Assembly: GCA_020636445.1 (NCBI GenBank)
Contig: JACJXV010000005.1
Coordinates: forward strand, 67,236 to 131,235
Reading direction: 5' to 3'
DNA: 64,000 nucleotides
Source: Lewinellaceae bacterium
GTDB taxonomy: Bacteria > Bacteroidota > Bacteroidia > Chitinophagales > Saprospiraceae
Shown here: positions 33,160 to 41,174 of the stretch, piece after piece
Numbering within the stretch: the stretch's first letter is position 1
How the letters are laid out: every line of letters begins with the position of its first letter
Translations under genes and position numbers: made by a program
Notes under the pieces: model-generated
Told to the model about the DNA's origin: nothing
The model's input: only the letters and a program-made list of their open reading frames with translations
Databases searched by the model: none

Positions 33160-34374
33160 ATGCTCGTACAACTTGCCTGGCGCAATATCTGGCGGAACCG
33201 GCGGCGCACGTTAATCACCACCGCATCTATTTTATTTGCGGTTTTATTCGCCACGTTTATGGAGTCTCTGCAAAAGGGGGCCTGGAATAATACCATCAAT
33301 AACGTGGTGAATTTTTATGTGGGCTATGCGCAAATTCACCTGGAAGGGTACTGGGATGAACGATCATTGGATTTGGCTTTTTCGGGGGAAGAGGTGACGA
33401 ATCTGGCCCGGAAGGCACCGGGTGTTCAGGCGGTAGTTCCCCGCCTGGAGTCGTATGCATTGGCTTCTACCGGAAATAACACGCTGGTGGCCACGGTAAT
33501 CGGGATTGACCCTGAACTGGAAGACGGAATGACCCATTTGTCGGGCCGGTTAATTGCCGGGAAGTATCTGACTCCCGAGGACCAGACGGTCCTACTGGCT
33601 GCCGGTGCGGCCAAACAATTGGAGCTGGGCGTTGGCGATACCTTATTGCTCATTGGGCAGGGGTATCATGGGGTTAATGCAGCGGGCAAGTATCCGATTA
33701 CCGGGATTGTGGAGTTTGCCACTCCGGAGTTAAACAAATCGATGGTGTGTTTGCCTTTGGTAGAGGCCCAGTGGCTTTACGGGGCGGACGGGTTGGTGAC
33801 CTCTCTGGCATTACAATTGCCTAACCAGCGCGCTATCCAGCCTGCACTGCATTACCTGGACCAGCAGTTGCCGGACGAGACCTATGAGGTGATGGACTGG
33901 AAGGCTATGATGCCGGATTTGTTGGAAGCCAAGGCGCTGGACAGTGCCGGGAACATCATAGTTTATTGTATCCTTTATCTGATCATTGGGTTTGGGATTT
34001 TCGGAACCATTCTGATGATGATCAAGGAACGGGAGTACGAATTTGGGGTACTCATCGCCATCGGGATGCGCCGTTGGCGGCTGGCAATGGTCGTCTGGTT
34101 GGAAATTATCTTCCTGGGCTTACTGGGTGCGATGGCGGGAATCCTCTGCAGTACTCCGCTGGTGTATTACTTCCGGGTTAATCCCCTGAGGTTTTCGGGG
34201 GACTATGCCTCAGCGCTGGAAAAATTTGGCTTCGAGCCAATTTTTCCGACAGAGTTTCGATTGGGTATTTTCCTGACTCAGGCCCTGGTGGTACTGGCCA
34301 TCACTATCGTGCTGGGGCTATTCCCATTCCGTAAACTTAAGCAGCTTGAGCCTGTCGCCGCAATGCGGTCCTAA
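33160..34374 (+). CDS. ABC transporter permease, FtsX/LolC type (first)
   Basis: A 404-aa inner-membrane subunit with the MacB/LolCE layout: N-terminal helix after WRNIWRNRRRTLI, a long periplasmic domain (~45-260), then three helices (IIVYCILYLIIGFGIFGTILMMI, MVVWLEIIFLGLLGAMAGIL, FLTQALVVLAITIVLGLFPF). The coupling segment KEREYEFGVLIAIGMRRWR precedes helix 3. It ends LEPVAAMRS like other FtsX-domain proteins. It should pair with the second permease as a heterodimer that moves lipid-linked cargo out of the inner membrane. Confidence 0.9.
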   Translation: MLVQLAWRNIWRNRRRTLITTASILFAVLFATFMESLQKGAWNNTINNVVNFYVGYAQIHLEGYWDERSLDLAFSGEEVTNLARKAPGVQAVVPRLESYALASTGNNTLVATVIGIDPELEDGMTHLSGRLIAGKYLTPEDQTVLLAAGAAKQLELGVGDTLLLIGQGYHGVNAAGKYPITGIVEFATPELNKSMVCLPLVEAQWLYGADGLVTSLALQLPNQRAIQPALHYLDQQLPDETYEVMDWKAMMPDLLEAKALDSAGNIIVYCILYLIIGFGIFGTILMMIKEREYEFGVLIAIGMRRWRLAMVVWLEIIFLGLLGAMAGILCSTPLVYYFRVNPLRFSGDYASALEKFGFEPIFPTEFRLGIFLTQALVVLAITIVLGLFPFRKLKQLEPVAAMRS

Positions 34375-34412
34375 GGGTAAGCACATGTAATGTTAAACCA
34401 AAAAAAGCGATC

Positions 34413-35654
34413 ATGATTTATCTCATGGCCTGGCGAAATATCTGGCGGAATCCAACCCGGAGTCGGGTGGTCATCCTGGCAATTGCTTTGGGGATCTGGG
34501 CGGCACTCTTCATGTCGGGGTTTGCGACAGGCATGATGCGCAACTATATACAAAACGCCATCACGAACGTAGTTTCTCACATACAGATTCATCATCCGGA
34601 ATACCAGGCGGATAATAATGTGCGGTATACAATTCCAGGTGCGGACTCTCTGCGGAAAACACTGCTGGCCATTCCGGAAGTCAAAGCGGTCAGTGTACGA
34701 ACCCTCGTCAACGGCATGATTGCTTCCAGCCAGACGGCCCGTGGCGTACAGGTCAAAGCGATTACTCCGGGTGAGGAAGCCACGGTAGGCTTGTCAGCGG
34801 ATAAAATCGTAGAAGGAGATTTTTTTGCGGAAGACCGCAAAAATAATTTGCTTATGAGTAAGAAACTGGCTGATCGGTTACATGTGGCCCTGCGGAGCAA
34901 AGTGGTGCTTACCTTCCAGGATCTGGGGGGCAATATTACATCGGCTGCTTTCCGGATTACGGGGTTATACGCCATTGGCGATGAACCCTTTGAAGAGGGG
35001 CATGTGTTTGTGCGCCGCCAGGATCTCAACCGGTTACTCGTGGCGGACCTTACCGATTCGCTGAATGTCGAACAGCACCTGGCGCATGAAATAGCGTTGC
35101 TATTGAGTACTCCGGACCAGGTAGATCCTGTACAAGCCGAATTACAAAAGCGCTTACCGGGATTGCGTATCGAGACATACCGGGAAGTTGCGCCCGACCT
35201 GCGGCTTTACGAATCCCAGGTGCAGAGTGTTTCCTGGGTTTACCTGATTGTTATCATGCTTGCACTGGTATTTGGCATCATTAATACGATGCTGATGACC
35301 GTTTTAGAGCGGTATAAGGAGCTTGGCATGCTGATGGCTATCGGGATGAATAAGTGGCGGGTATTCCGCATGATTATGCTGGAGACCCTTTTCCTTTCAC
35401 TGGCGGGCGCGCCACTGGGTCTATTGCTGGGCTGGGGTACCATTACATTTTTGGGACATCGGGGATTGGACCTGTCCAGATTCTCAGATGCGCTGGCGCA
35501 ATTCGGTATGTCGAATGTGGTCTATTTCGCTGTTCCGCAGGAAACCTATGCGCAGGCAGTTTTCATCCTGGTGTGTACTGCCTTTCTGGCTTCTTTGTAC
35601 CCAGCCTGGAAAGCCATTCGGTTGCGGCCGGTTGAAGCGATTCGACGGATTTAG
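34413..35654 (+). CDS. ABC transporter permease, FtsX/LolE type (second)
   Basis: A 413-aa permease with the same architecture as its upstream neighbour: MAWRNIWRNPTRSRVVILAIALGI at the N-terminus, a periplasmic MacB-like domain (~45-270), and three C-terminal helices, with VLERYKELGMLMAIGMNKWRVF as coupling loop and LRPVEAIRRI at the end. Sequence differs enough from the first permease that they are paralogous halves of a heterodimer rather than a recent duplication. It lies 38 bp after the first permease and 53 bp before the ATPase. Confidence 0.9.
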   Translation: MIYLMAWRNIWRNPTRSRVVILAIALGIWAALFMSGFATGMMRNYIQNAITNVVSHIQIHHPEYQADNNVRYTIPGADSLRKTLLAIPEVKAVSVRTLVNGMIASSQTARGVQVKAITPGEEATVGLSADKIVEGDFFAEDRKNNLLMSKKLADRLHVALRSKVVLTFQDLGGNITSAAFRITGLYAIGDEPFEEGHVFVRRQDLNRLLVADLTDSLNVEQHLAHEIALLLSTPDQVDPVQAELQKRLPGLRIETYREVAPDLRLYESQVQSVSWVYLIVIMLALVFGIINTMLMTVLERYKELGMLMAIGMNKWRVFRMIMLETLFLSLAGAPLGLLLGWGTITFLGHRGLDLSRFSDALAQFGMSNVVYFAVPQETYAQAVFILVCTAFLASLYPAWKAIRLRPVEAIRRI

Positions 35655-35707
35655 CACAGGTTCATAAAAGCATTTTCATCATTACTACTTTAGAAAATGA
35701 CAGACAA

Positions 35708-36394
35708 ATGGGCGTTATACATGTAGAAGGAGTATCCAAAATCTATAATCCGGACAAAATTCCGGTAACGGCATTGCAGGGCGTTTCGCTAACTATTGAA
35801 GCCGGTGAGTTCACGGCGATTGTGGGGCCGAGTGGGTCAGGGAAAACCACCCTGTTGAATGTTATTGGTGGACTTGACCGGCCTACCAGCGGTCGCGTAG
35901 CTGTTGGCGGCCACGAGATCACCGGGTTGTCGGATAATGAGCTAATCGATTTCCGCAAGGAACACATTGGGTTTGTCTTTCAGGCGTACAACCTGATTCC
36001 GGTACTAACCGCCCGGGAAAATGTCAGTTTTGTGATGTTATTGCAAAACCGGCCGGCGGCCGAGCGGGAAGCACGCACCCAGGAATTGCTCGCTGCGGTG
36101 GGCCTCGAAGATCAGATCGATAAACGGCCGGCGGAATTATCGGGGGGACAGCAGCAGCGAGTGGCGGTGGCCCGGGCATTGGCACCCAAGCCGGCGTTTA
36201 TTCTGGCCGATGAGCCGACGGCCAACCTGGATTCCCATTCGGCGTCCAATTTATTGGATATTATGGCCCGGCTCAATGAAGAAGAAGGTGTTACCTTTTT
36301 GTTCTCCACACATGATCAACGGGTAATTGATCGGGCTCGCCGGGTAATTACGTTGGTAGACGGGGCCATTGCCAGGGACGAATACCGGTCGTGA
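35708..36394 (+). CDS. ABC transporter ATP-binding protein, LolD-like
   Basis: A 228-aa nucleotide-binding subunit. Walker A is GPSGSGKTT (G40-T48), the signature LSGGQQQRVAVARAL is near 145-160, Walker B is AFILADEPTANLD and the switch His is in STHD. Closest in style to the LolD/MacB group (DNELIDFRKEHIGFVFQAYNLIPVLTARENV). It powers the two FtsX-type permeases just upstream. Its TGA stop overlaps the ATG of the barrel gene by one base (TGATG), implying coupled translation. Confidence 0.93.
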   Translation: MGVIHVEGVSKIYNPDKIPVTALQGVSLTIEAGEFTAIVGPSGSGKTTLLNVIGGLDRPTSGRVAVGGHEITGLSDNELIDFRKEHIGFVFQAYNLIPVLTARENVSFVMLLQNRPAAEREARTQELLAAVGLEDQIDKRPAELSGGQQQRVAVARALAPKPAFILADEPTANLDSHSASNLLDIMARLNEEEGVTFLFSTHDQRVIDRARRVITLVDGAIARDEYRS

Positions 36395-37599
36395 TGAAAA
36401 CAATATTTTCTGCGGGGCGAATGCTGGTGGTAATCCTGATCGTATGCTGGTTGGGCGTTTCAGGTTATAGCCAAAACGACAGCCTTCCGGTTGTCGAACC
36501 TGAGGTGAGTAAACTGGCGGTAAGCGGGTATGTGAAGAACCTGCAAACCTGGTTGTTTTTGAATGCTGGCGGGCAAACTACTTTTTTGCAGGACAACCTG
36601 CTGCACCACCGCCTTAATGTTCGCTGGGATGCTTCCCCCCAACTGACGGTATATGCCGAGATGCGCAACCGCGCCTTTTTTGGTGATCTCGTAAAAGTTA
36701 ATCCCCAATATGGCGATCAGGTTGCTTATGCCAATGACGACTATTTTCGCCTTTCGGCCGTTGTTTTGAACAGCCAGTCGTGGGTGGTGCATACGATGCT
36801 TGATCGCTTTTATGCCGAATGGCAGCAGAATGACTGGGAGGTGAGCCTGGGGCGCCAGCGTATTAACTGGGGAATCAGCACGGTTTGGAATCCCAATGAT
36901 TGGTTTAATGCCTTTAATTTTACAGACTTTGACTACGAGGAACGCCCGGGCAGTGATGCCATTCGGATACGTCGCTATACGGGCTATGCAGGGAGTATTG
37001 AACTGGCGGCAAAAGCGTTCGACACCTGGAATGAAGCGGTTGTGGCTGGCTTATGGCGGTTCAATCGCTGGAATTACGATTTTCAGTTATTGGCGGGTTA
37101 TGTCCGCCAGGATTGGGCATTGGGTGCAGGGTGGGCTGGTAACCTGGGGAACGCCGGATGGAAAGGGGAATTTTCCGCCTTTTTCCCACAGCAGGGAGTT
37201 GAGCGCGATCCCGCGTTAGCCATGACCTGGGGTGTTGATTATTCCTTCAGTAATGCCCTTTATGCCCAGGTCGGCTATCTATACAATAGTGCCGGGCAAT
37301 TGCGCGGGGATGCCAGTGGTTTGTTTGCTTTTGAGTTGTCGGCCCGGAATTTATATCCTTATCGGCATGCTGTATTTTTACAGGCCAGCTATCCGGTTTC
37401 ACCGCTGGTGCAGGGTGGATTGGCGCTTATTTATAGCCCCGTGGAGGCACAAGCACTGTTTCTGAATCCTACTCTTGGCCTTTCGGTGGCCAACAACTGG
37501 GGGCTGGACCTGGTGGGCCAGCTGATTTTTGACCAGGAACCGGAAGGGTATCGAAGCCCTATCCAGGCGGCTTTTGTTCGATTAAAATACTCCTATTAA
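36394..37599 (+). CDS. Outer membrane beta-barrel protein of the ABC operon
   Basis: A 401-aa exported protein starting at ATG 36394, overlapping the ATPase stop. A signal peptide (MLVVILIVCWLGVSGYSQ) precedes a sequence of alternating strands (LNVRWDASPQLTVYAEMRNRAFF, FYAEWQQNDWEVSLGRQRINWGIS, NWGLDLVGQLIFDQEPEGY) and ends in a barrel-like AAFVRLKYSY with terminal aromatic residue. GRQRINWG is a phrase also seen in DUF1302-type barrels. It is the last gene of the tetR operon and may form the outer-membrane end point or receptor of the export path. Confidence 0.78.
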   Translation: MKTIFSAGRMLVVILIVCWLGVSGYSQNDSLPVVEPEVSKLAVSGYVKNLQTWLFLNAGGQTTFLQDNLLHHRLNVRWDASPQLTVYAEMRNRAFFGDLVKVNPQYGDQVAYANDDYFRLSAVVLNSQSWVVHTMLDRFYAEWQQNDWEVSLGRQRINWGISTVWNPNDWFNAFNFTDFDYEERPGSDAIRIRRYTGYAGSIELAAKAFDTWNEAVVAGLWRFNRWNYDFQLLAGYVRQDWALGAGWAGNLGNAGWKGEFSAFFPQQGVERDPALAMTWGVDYSFSNALYAQVGYLYNSAGQLRGDASGLFAFELSARNLYPYRHAVFLQASYPVSPLVQGGLALIYSPVEAQALFLNPTLGLSVANNWGLDLVGQLIFDQEPEGYRSPIQAAFVRLKYSY

Positions 37600-37624
37600 G
37601 CCAGGGCCTTTCCAGGGCCTTCGG

Positions 37625-37714
37625 GGTGACAAATCACCTTCCCGGGGTGACTTTCCTCATCTATGTTGTTTGCAAAATTGCTATAGCTTATTAGCGGTGA
37701 TTAGTTTGATCACC
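37625..37714. promoter_or_regulatory. Clustered GGTGA half-sites upstream of the OmpW-like gene
   Basis: Three GGTGA elements occur in 90 bp: the dyad GGTGA-CAAA-TCACC (37625-37638), a single GGTGA (37646-37650) and the dyad GGTGAT-N7-ATCACC (37696-37714). The last ends 14 bp before the start codon at 37729. They could be operators; the first may instead end the upstream operon. Confidence 0.4.
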
Positions 37715-37728
37715 CTAAATGAACTACC

Positions 37729-38391
37729 ATGAAACGGATACTCTTTTTGGGGTTGTTGCTGTTGGGGATCGGTAGTTTTGCGTTCTCCCAGGTTACTGGG
37801 CGAGGAAATTTCATGTTGGGTGGAACGGTGGGTATTTCAACAGCCCAGTCGAAAATAACCCAAACGACCTCGGCCGGTGAGTCGCAGGATAAAAGCCCTA
37901 CCTCTTCCCAGATCAGCTTTGCCCCGGCAGTAGGTTATTTCTTGCTTGACCGGACAGCCGTTGGCATCCGCATGGACTTCACGCGGAGTGCGGTACGCGA
38001 ACAGCAGGCTGATAAGGTGCTGGACAGCGATTTGCTTTTCGGACCTTTTGGACGGTATTATCTTCCCGCCGGGAAAGACCTTGCCCTATTTATCGATGGT
38101 GGATTTGGGTTTGGCAACTCCAACGACCAACAGTACTTTGGAGAAGTAAGCCAACGGATCAATACCAATATTTTTGCGGTAGGCATTGGCCCAGGGTTCA
38201 CCGTATTCTCAGAACACGGCTTAGGCATTGAAGCACTGTTGAAGTACAACTTCGCCCGTAGTCGCTTTGATACTACGGTTGGTGGTGTTTCGCAAGAAGT
38301 GATTACCCATACCAATCAGGTGGATTTATCGTTGGGTTTGCAACTGTATTTTGGCGGTATCAAGAAGCTAGAGTCGCCCAAGTATTTTTAG
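37729..38391 (+). CDS. Small outer membrane beta-barrel (OmpW/OmpA-barrel-like)
   Basis: A 220-aa exported protein. Signal peptide ILFLGLLLLGIGSFAFSQ, then eight or so amphipathic strands (NFMLGGTVGISTAQSKI, SQISFAPAVGYFLLDRTAVGIRMDF, RYYLPAGKDLALFIDGGFGFG) and a terminal strand QVDLSLGLQLYFGG. The extended polar loop around residues 40-60 would face outward. This is the common Bacteroidota porin-family barrel of unknown cargo. It is separated from the ABC operon by 129 bp containing GGTGA dyads, so it has its own regulation. Confidence 0.82.
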   Translation: MKRILFLGLLLLGIGSFAFSQVTGRGNFMLGGTVGISTAQSKITQTTSAGESQDKSPTSSQISFAPAVGYFLLDRTAVGIRMDFTRSAVREQQADKVLDSDLLFGPFGRYYLPAGKDLALFIDGGFGFGNSNDQQYFGEVSQRINTNIFAVGIGPGFTVFSEHGLGIEALLKYNFARSRFDTTVGGVSQEVITHTNQVDLSLGLQLYFGGIKKLESPKYF

Positions 38392-38416
38392 GGTACTGAC
38401 ATTCCACTAATCTGGC

Positions 38417-38424
38417 TACCTTTG
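38417..38424 (+). promoter_or_regulatory. -7 box of the EamA transporter gene
   Basis: TACCTTTG matches TAnnTTTG exactly, 28 bp before the GTG start at 38453. The implied start of transcription leaves a leader of about 20 nt and supports the GTG. Confidence 0.45.
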
Positions 38425-38452
38425 GCATGTTTTTTTACCAAAGCCAAATCCA

Positions 38453-39361
38453 GTGAGTAGTTTAGATACTGTAGTTGTTGATCAGGCAACGAGTGGCCCG
38501 CGGTGGCGGGCCTACTTGATTTTAGGCGCATTGAGTCTGGTCTGGGGAACCTCTTTTATTCTAATAAAGAAAGGATTAAGTGTATACCCGCCTACACAGG
38601 TAGCCTGTTTGCGGATGGCTATTTCGGCGTTGGCTTTCACCCCGGTAATGATTTTACATGCCCGGCGGCTTGATTGGTCAAAATTGCCATTCCTGTTATT
38701 CGTCGGCCTGACGAGCAGTGCAATTCCCGCTTTTCTTTTTGCCAATGCACAACTGCACATCAGTTCTTCCATGGCGGGGATTCTGAATTCCCTGACGCCC
38801 TTGTTTACCTTGGTTTTGGGGGTATTGTTTTTCCGGACGGTTTTTTCCTGGAGCAAGGTTTCCGGCGTTTTACTGGGCTTAGGCGGTGCCAGTTTGCTCA
38901 TCATTATGGGGAGCAGCTCCGGATTGGAGGGAGATATCGGTTGGGGTTTCCTGATTGTCCTGGCTTCCCTTTGCTATGGGGCCGGCACGAATACCATCGG
39001 TACCTATCTGCGGGAGATGAATTCTATCCAGATCAGTGCTTTTTCCTTTGGCTTGACCGGAATTCCACTCTTCCTTTATCTTTTTGCCGGTACGAATTTT
39101 ACACAAATTCTGCAGGAACAGCCCCGGGCCTGGGAGGCGCTGGGGTATATAACGATCCTGGCCTTAGTCGGTACCGTTACTGCATCCATTATTTTCTTTA
39201 AATTAATTCAGCGCACTTCAGCTCTATTTGGGTCCATGGTGGCTTATATGATGCCTATGGTTGCCCTTTTGTGGGGGTTATTGGATGGCGAACCCATTGG
39301 TTGGCCCCACATGGGTGGAATGGCTCTTATTTTGTGCGGGGTGTACCTGAGTCGGCGATAG
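38453..39361 (+). CDS. EamA/DMT family transporter
   Basis: A 302-aa inner-membrane protein with ten helices in two EamA repeats (~18-145 and ~160-300). Repeat 1 opens with LILGALSLVWGTSFILIKKGLSVYPPTQVACLRM, a phrase typical of the drug/metabolite transporter superfamily; repeat 2 has GWGFLIVLASLCYGAGTNTIG. Start is GTG at 38453, consistent with a -7 box just upstream; no ATG lies near. Substrate cannot be predicted; members export amino acids, nucleotides or toxic compounds. Confidence 0.9.
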   Translation: MSSLDTVVVDQATSGPRWRAYLILGALSLVWGTSFILIKKGLSVYPPTQVACLRMAISALAFTPVMILHARRLDWSKLPFLLFVGLTSSAIPAFLFANAQLHISSSMAGILNSLTPLFTLVLGVLFFRTVFSWSKVSGVLLGLGGASLLIIMGSSSGLEGDIGWGFLIVLASLCYGAGTNTIGTYLREMNSIQISAFSFGLTGIPLFLYLFAGTNFTQILQEQPRAWEALGYITILALVGTVTASIIFFKLIQRTSALFGSMVAYMMPMVALLWGLLDGEPIGWPHMGGMALILCGVYLSRR

Positions 39362-39586
39362 TTCATTCCATGGATGATTCAGCTTATTGATTGGCGGCAT
39401 TATGGGTTGAAGGTTACTGGTATCTGGTAACTGGTTTTTAGTTACTGGTTAATAGTTGTTGATGCCTAATGACGTTAAGCGTTACTCGTTGAGCGTTTAA
39501 TTGGTTTTATCTTGTTCGCAGGAATCTTTCGATTCCACGCGGCGTATTGGCCGGTCTTCAGACCGCGGGGGTGAACCAAACCAAGA

Positions 39587-39633
39587 TTTACCCGCCTACG
39601 GAGGGTTTACCCGCCTACGGAGGGTTTACCCGC
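39587..39633. repeat. 19-bp tandem repeat
   Basis: TTTACCCGCCTACGGAGGG occurs twice in tandem (39587-39605, 39606-39624) plus nine bases of a third unit. Located in the convergent gene-free spacer 39362-40010. Confidence 0.8.
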
Positions 39634-39660
39634 TATTTGGGTGTCTGGTGCCTGGTTTTA

Positions 39661-39961
39661 CCTCGACGCAGTCGGGGCTAGTTATTCCGTTTTCAATTTC
39701 TCCTCCGCAGCCAGCGCACACCCCTCAGTCCCTAATGCCCCCGTGTACGCACGTTAAAGGACTCATTCCCGTGGTAAAGCTCTGTTTTCGGCAGGAGGAC
39801 GACGCGAGGCATCGCGTCGTTACACTTGGCGGAGCTACCCCGGATCTGAGGAGCTATAAAACCTGGTTTTTTACCCGATTCAGTCGGAGCCAATTTCTAA
39901 TTTCCAATTTCCTTTACGGCCGTAGCCCGCCACAGGCGGACAAGCTTAGCGTAGGCGGGTC
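39661..39961. repeat. Composite intergenic mosaic element, copy 2
   Basis: Same module order as 9212-9507: CCTCGACGCAGTCGGGGC dyad (39661-39678); TTTCTCCTC..GCGCACACCCCTCA to ACGTTAAAGG (39697-39761); TTTTTTACCCG (39867-39877); TTTCTAA/TTTCCAA heptamers (39894-39912); and the hairpin module GCCCGCCACAGGCGGACAAG..GCGTAGGCGGGTC (39925-39961). A palindrome at 39799-39820 is inserted relative to copy 1. Confidence 0.7.
39799..39820. repeat. REP-like palindrome ACGACGCGA-GGCA-TCGCGTCGT
   Basis: Perfect 9-bp arms with a 4-nt loop, followed by TAC as in the units at 1641-1717, whose arms have a different sequence in the same frame (GACG..CGTC). Confidence 0.7.
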
Positions 39962-40010
39962 TTTATTCCTCTCCCCTCACAAAAACCGTTTTGGACCGAC
40001 CTGGACAAAC

Positions 40011-40529
40011 CTACTCTTCCCGGAACCAATCGGCATACATCACATAATTATTGGCGATGCGCTCGATATAGTGCTGAAACTGTTCCGGGCTAAGGCTTTT
40101 GACTTTGCGAGCCGGAACGCCTGCATAGATATGTCCAGATTCCAGTCGGGTTTTTTCCAAAACGATGGCACCGGCAGCAATCAGGACATTTTCTTCGACG
40201 ACTGCATGATCCATAATGATGGCACCCATACCCACAAGTACATTGTCGTGGATAGTACAACCGTGAACAATAGCCCGGTGGCCAATAGATACGTTATTAC
40301 CAATCGTGGTAGGAGCTGTCTGGTAAGTACAATGGATTACTGCTCCATCCTGGACGTTCACTTTATTTCCCATGCGGATGGCATTCACATCGCCGCGCAC
40401 CACGGCTGTAAACCATACGCTGCAATCGTCGCCCATCACCACATCGCCTACCACGGTGGCGTTTTCGGCGAGGTAGCAATTTTTTCCCATGTGGGGCAGG
40501 ACCCCATTGACCGGTTTGATTAGTGCCAA
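40011..40529 (-). CDS. Gamma carbonic anhydrase family protein
   Basis: A 172-aa left-handed beta-helix protein. A TTG start at 40529 gives the family's usual beginning (MALIKPVNGVLPHMGKNCYLAENATVVGDV) and the usual length; longer in-frame starts would overlap the upstream GNAT gene. The three zinc histidines fit His66 (AVIHCTY), His84 (IGHRA) and His89 (VHGC). Proteins of this YrdA/PaaY group form trimers; some hydrate CO2, others act on thioesters. It is 23 bp after the GNAT gene on the same strand. Confidence 0.9.
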   Translation of the reverse strand: MALIKPVNGVLPHMGKNCYLAENATVVGDVVMGDDCSVWFTAVVRGDVNAIRMGNKVNVQDGAVIHCTYQTAPTTIGNNVSIGHRAIVHGCTIHDNVLVGMGAIIMDHAVVEENVLIAAGAIVLEKTRLESGHIYAGVPARKVKSLSPEQFQHYIERIANNYVMYADWFREE

Positions 40530-40552
40530 GGTTACTGGTTTTTGATCTGCTG

Positions 40553-41053
40553 CTAAAGTACTAATTCGTAATCTTCCAGGGCGATGTCGAGGCCCCAAAT
40601 GCGTTGTTTTTTTGCCTGGGTGCAGCGGAAGCCAGCGTCCGTGTAAAGTTTTTTGGCAGGATCCAGCGGCCCGGCAGTACTCAGGACGATACGCTGATAG
40701 TCATGGTCCTGGGCAAAATGAACCGCCGCGGTAACGAGTTGCCGGCCGAGCCCCCGACCCCGTAAAGGGGGCGCCAGTAAAAACCAGCGCAAGCGTGCGG
40801 TATCGTCGGTTTCCCGGACCATAGCAATGGTACCCTGGAGTTCTCCTTCATAATCAACCAACCAGATGCGTTCCTGCGGATCGCGCCGGGCGGCAAAAGC
40901 TACCACCGGAGGGGCCATATAGGGTTCAAAAGAAACATCAAACTGGTGCTCCTGAAAATAGAGTACGCCATGCAGGTAAATAATGCGTCCCAGGTCGCCA
41001 GGGCGCAGATCATGCCGAATGATGACGGGGGGTGATGTTAAAGAGGTATCCAC
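40553..41053 (-). CDS. GNAT family N-acetyltransferase
   Basis: A 166-aa acetyltransferase with GTG start at 41053. The acetyl-CoA loop is LLAPPLRGRGLGRQLVTAAV (R/Q-x-x-G-x-G/A form) after the strand ARLRWFLL; the C-terminal motif YTDAGFRCTQAKKQRIWG closes the fold. The N-terminal HDLRPGDLGRIIYLHGVLYFQEHQFD resembles GNATs sometimes fused to MarR regulators. Acceptor unknown. It probably shares a transcript with the gamma carbonic anhydrase gene. Confidence 0.85.
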   Translation of the reverse strand: MDTSLTSPPVIIRHDLRPGDLGRIIYLHGVLYFQEHQFDVSFEPYMAPPVVAFAARRDPQERIWLVDYEGELQGTIAMVRETDDTARLRWFLLAPPLRGRGLGRQLVTAAVHFAQDHDYQRIVLSTAGPLDPAKKLYTDAGFRCTQAKKQRIWGLDIALEDYELVL

Positions 41054-41103
41054 GATTAGTTTAATTTGTCAGGGAAAATACTGATTTCAATCAATTTTCA
41101 GCA

Positions 41104-41147
41104 TTGACGATTGTCATGTGGTACGGGAATTACCCTGGTTACCTTTG
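41104..41147 (+). promoter_or_regulatory. hemN promoter with Fnr-like dyad
   Basis: TACCTTTG (41140-41147) is an exact -7 box, 27 bp before the hemN ATG. No -33 TTG is at the proper spacing. TTGAC-GATT-GTCAT (41104-41117) resembles the Fnr site TTGAT-N4-ATCAA and is centred 29.5 bp upstream of the -7 box, about -41 from the predicted transcription start. This is where class II Fnr-type activators bind. Control is inferred. Confidence 0.5.
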
Positions 41148-41174
41148 TGCATATCACGCAAAGCCAATACATCT

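Noticed and set aside
39501..40523. Long plus-strand open frame of about 340 codons across a repeat spacer and the gamma carbonic anhydrase gene
   Set aside because: Its first half is made of repeat modules and its second half is antisense to a well-supported gene; no domain is recognisable.
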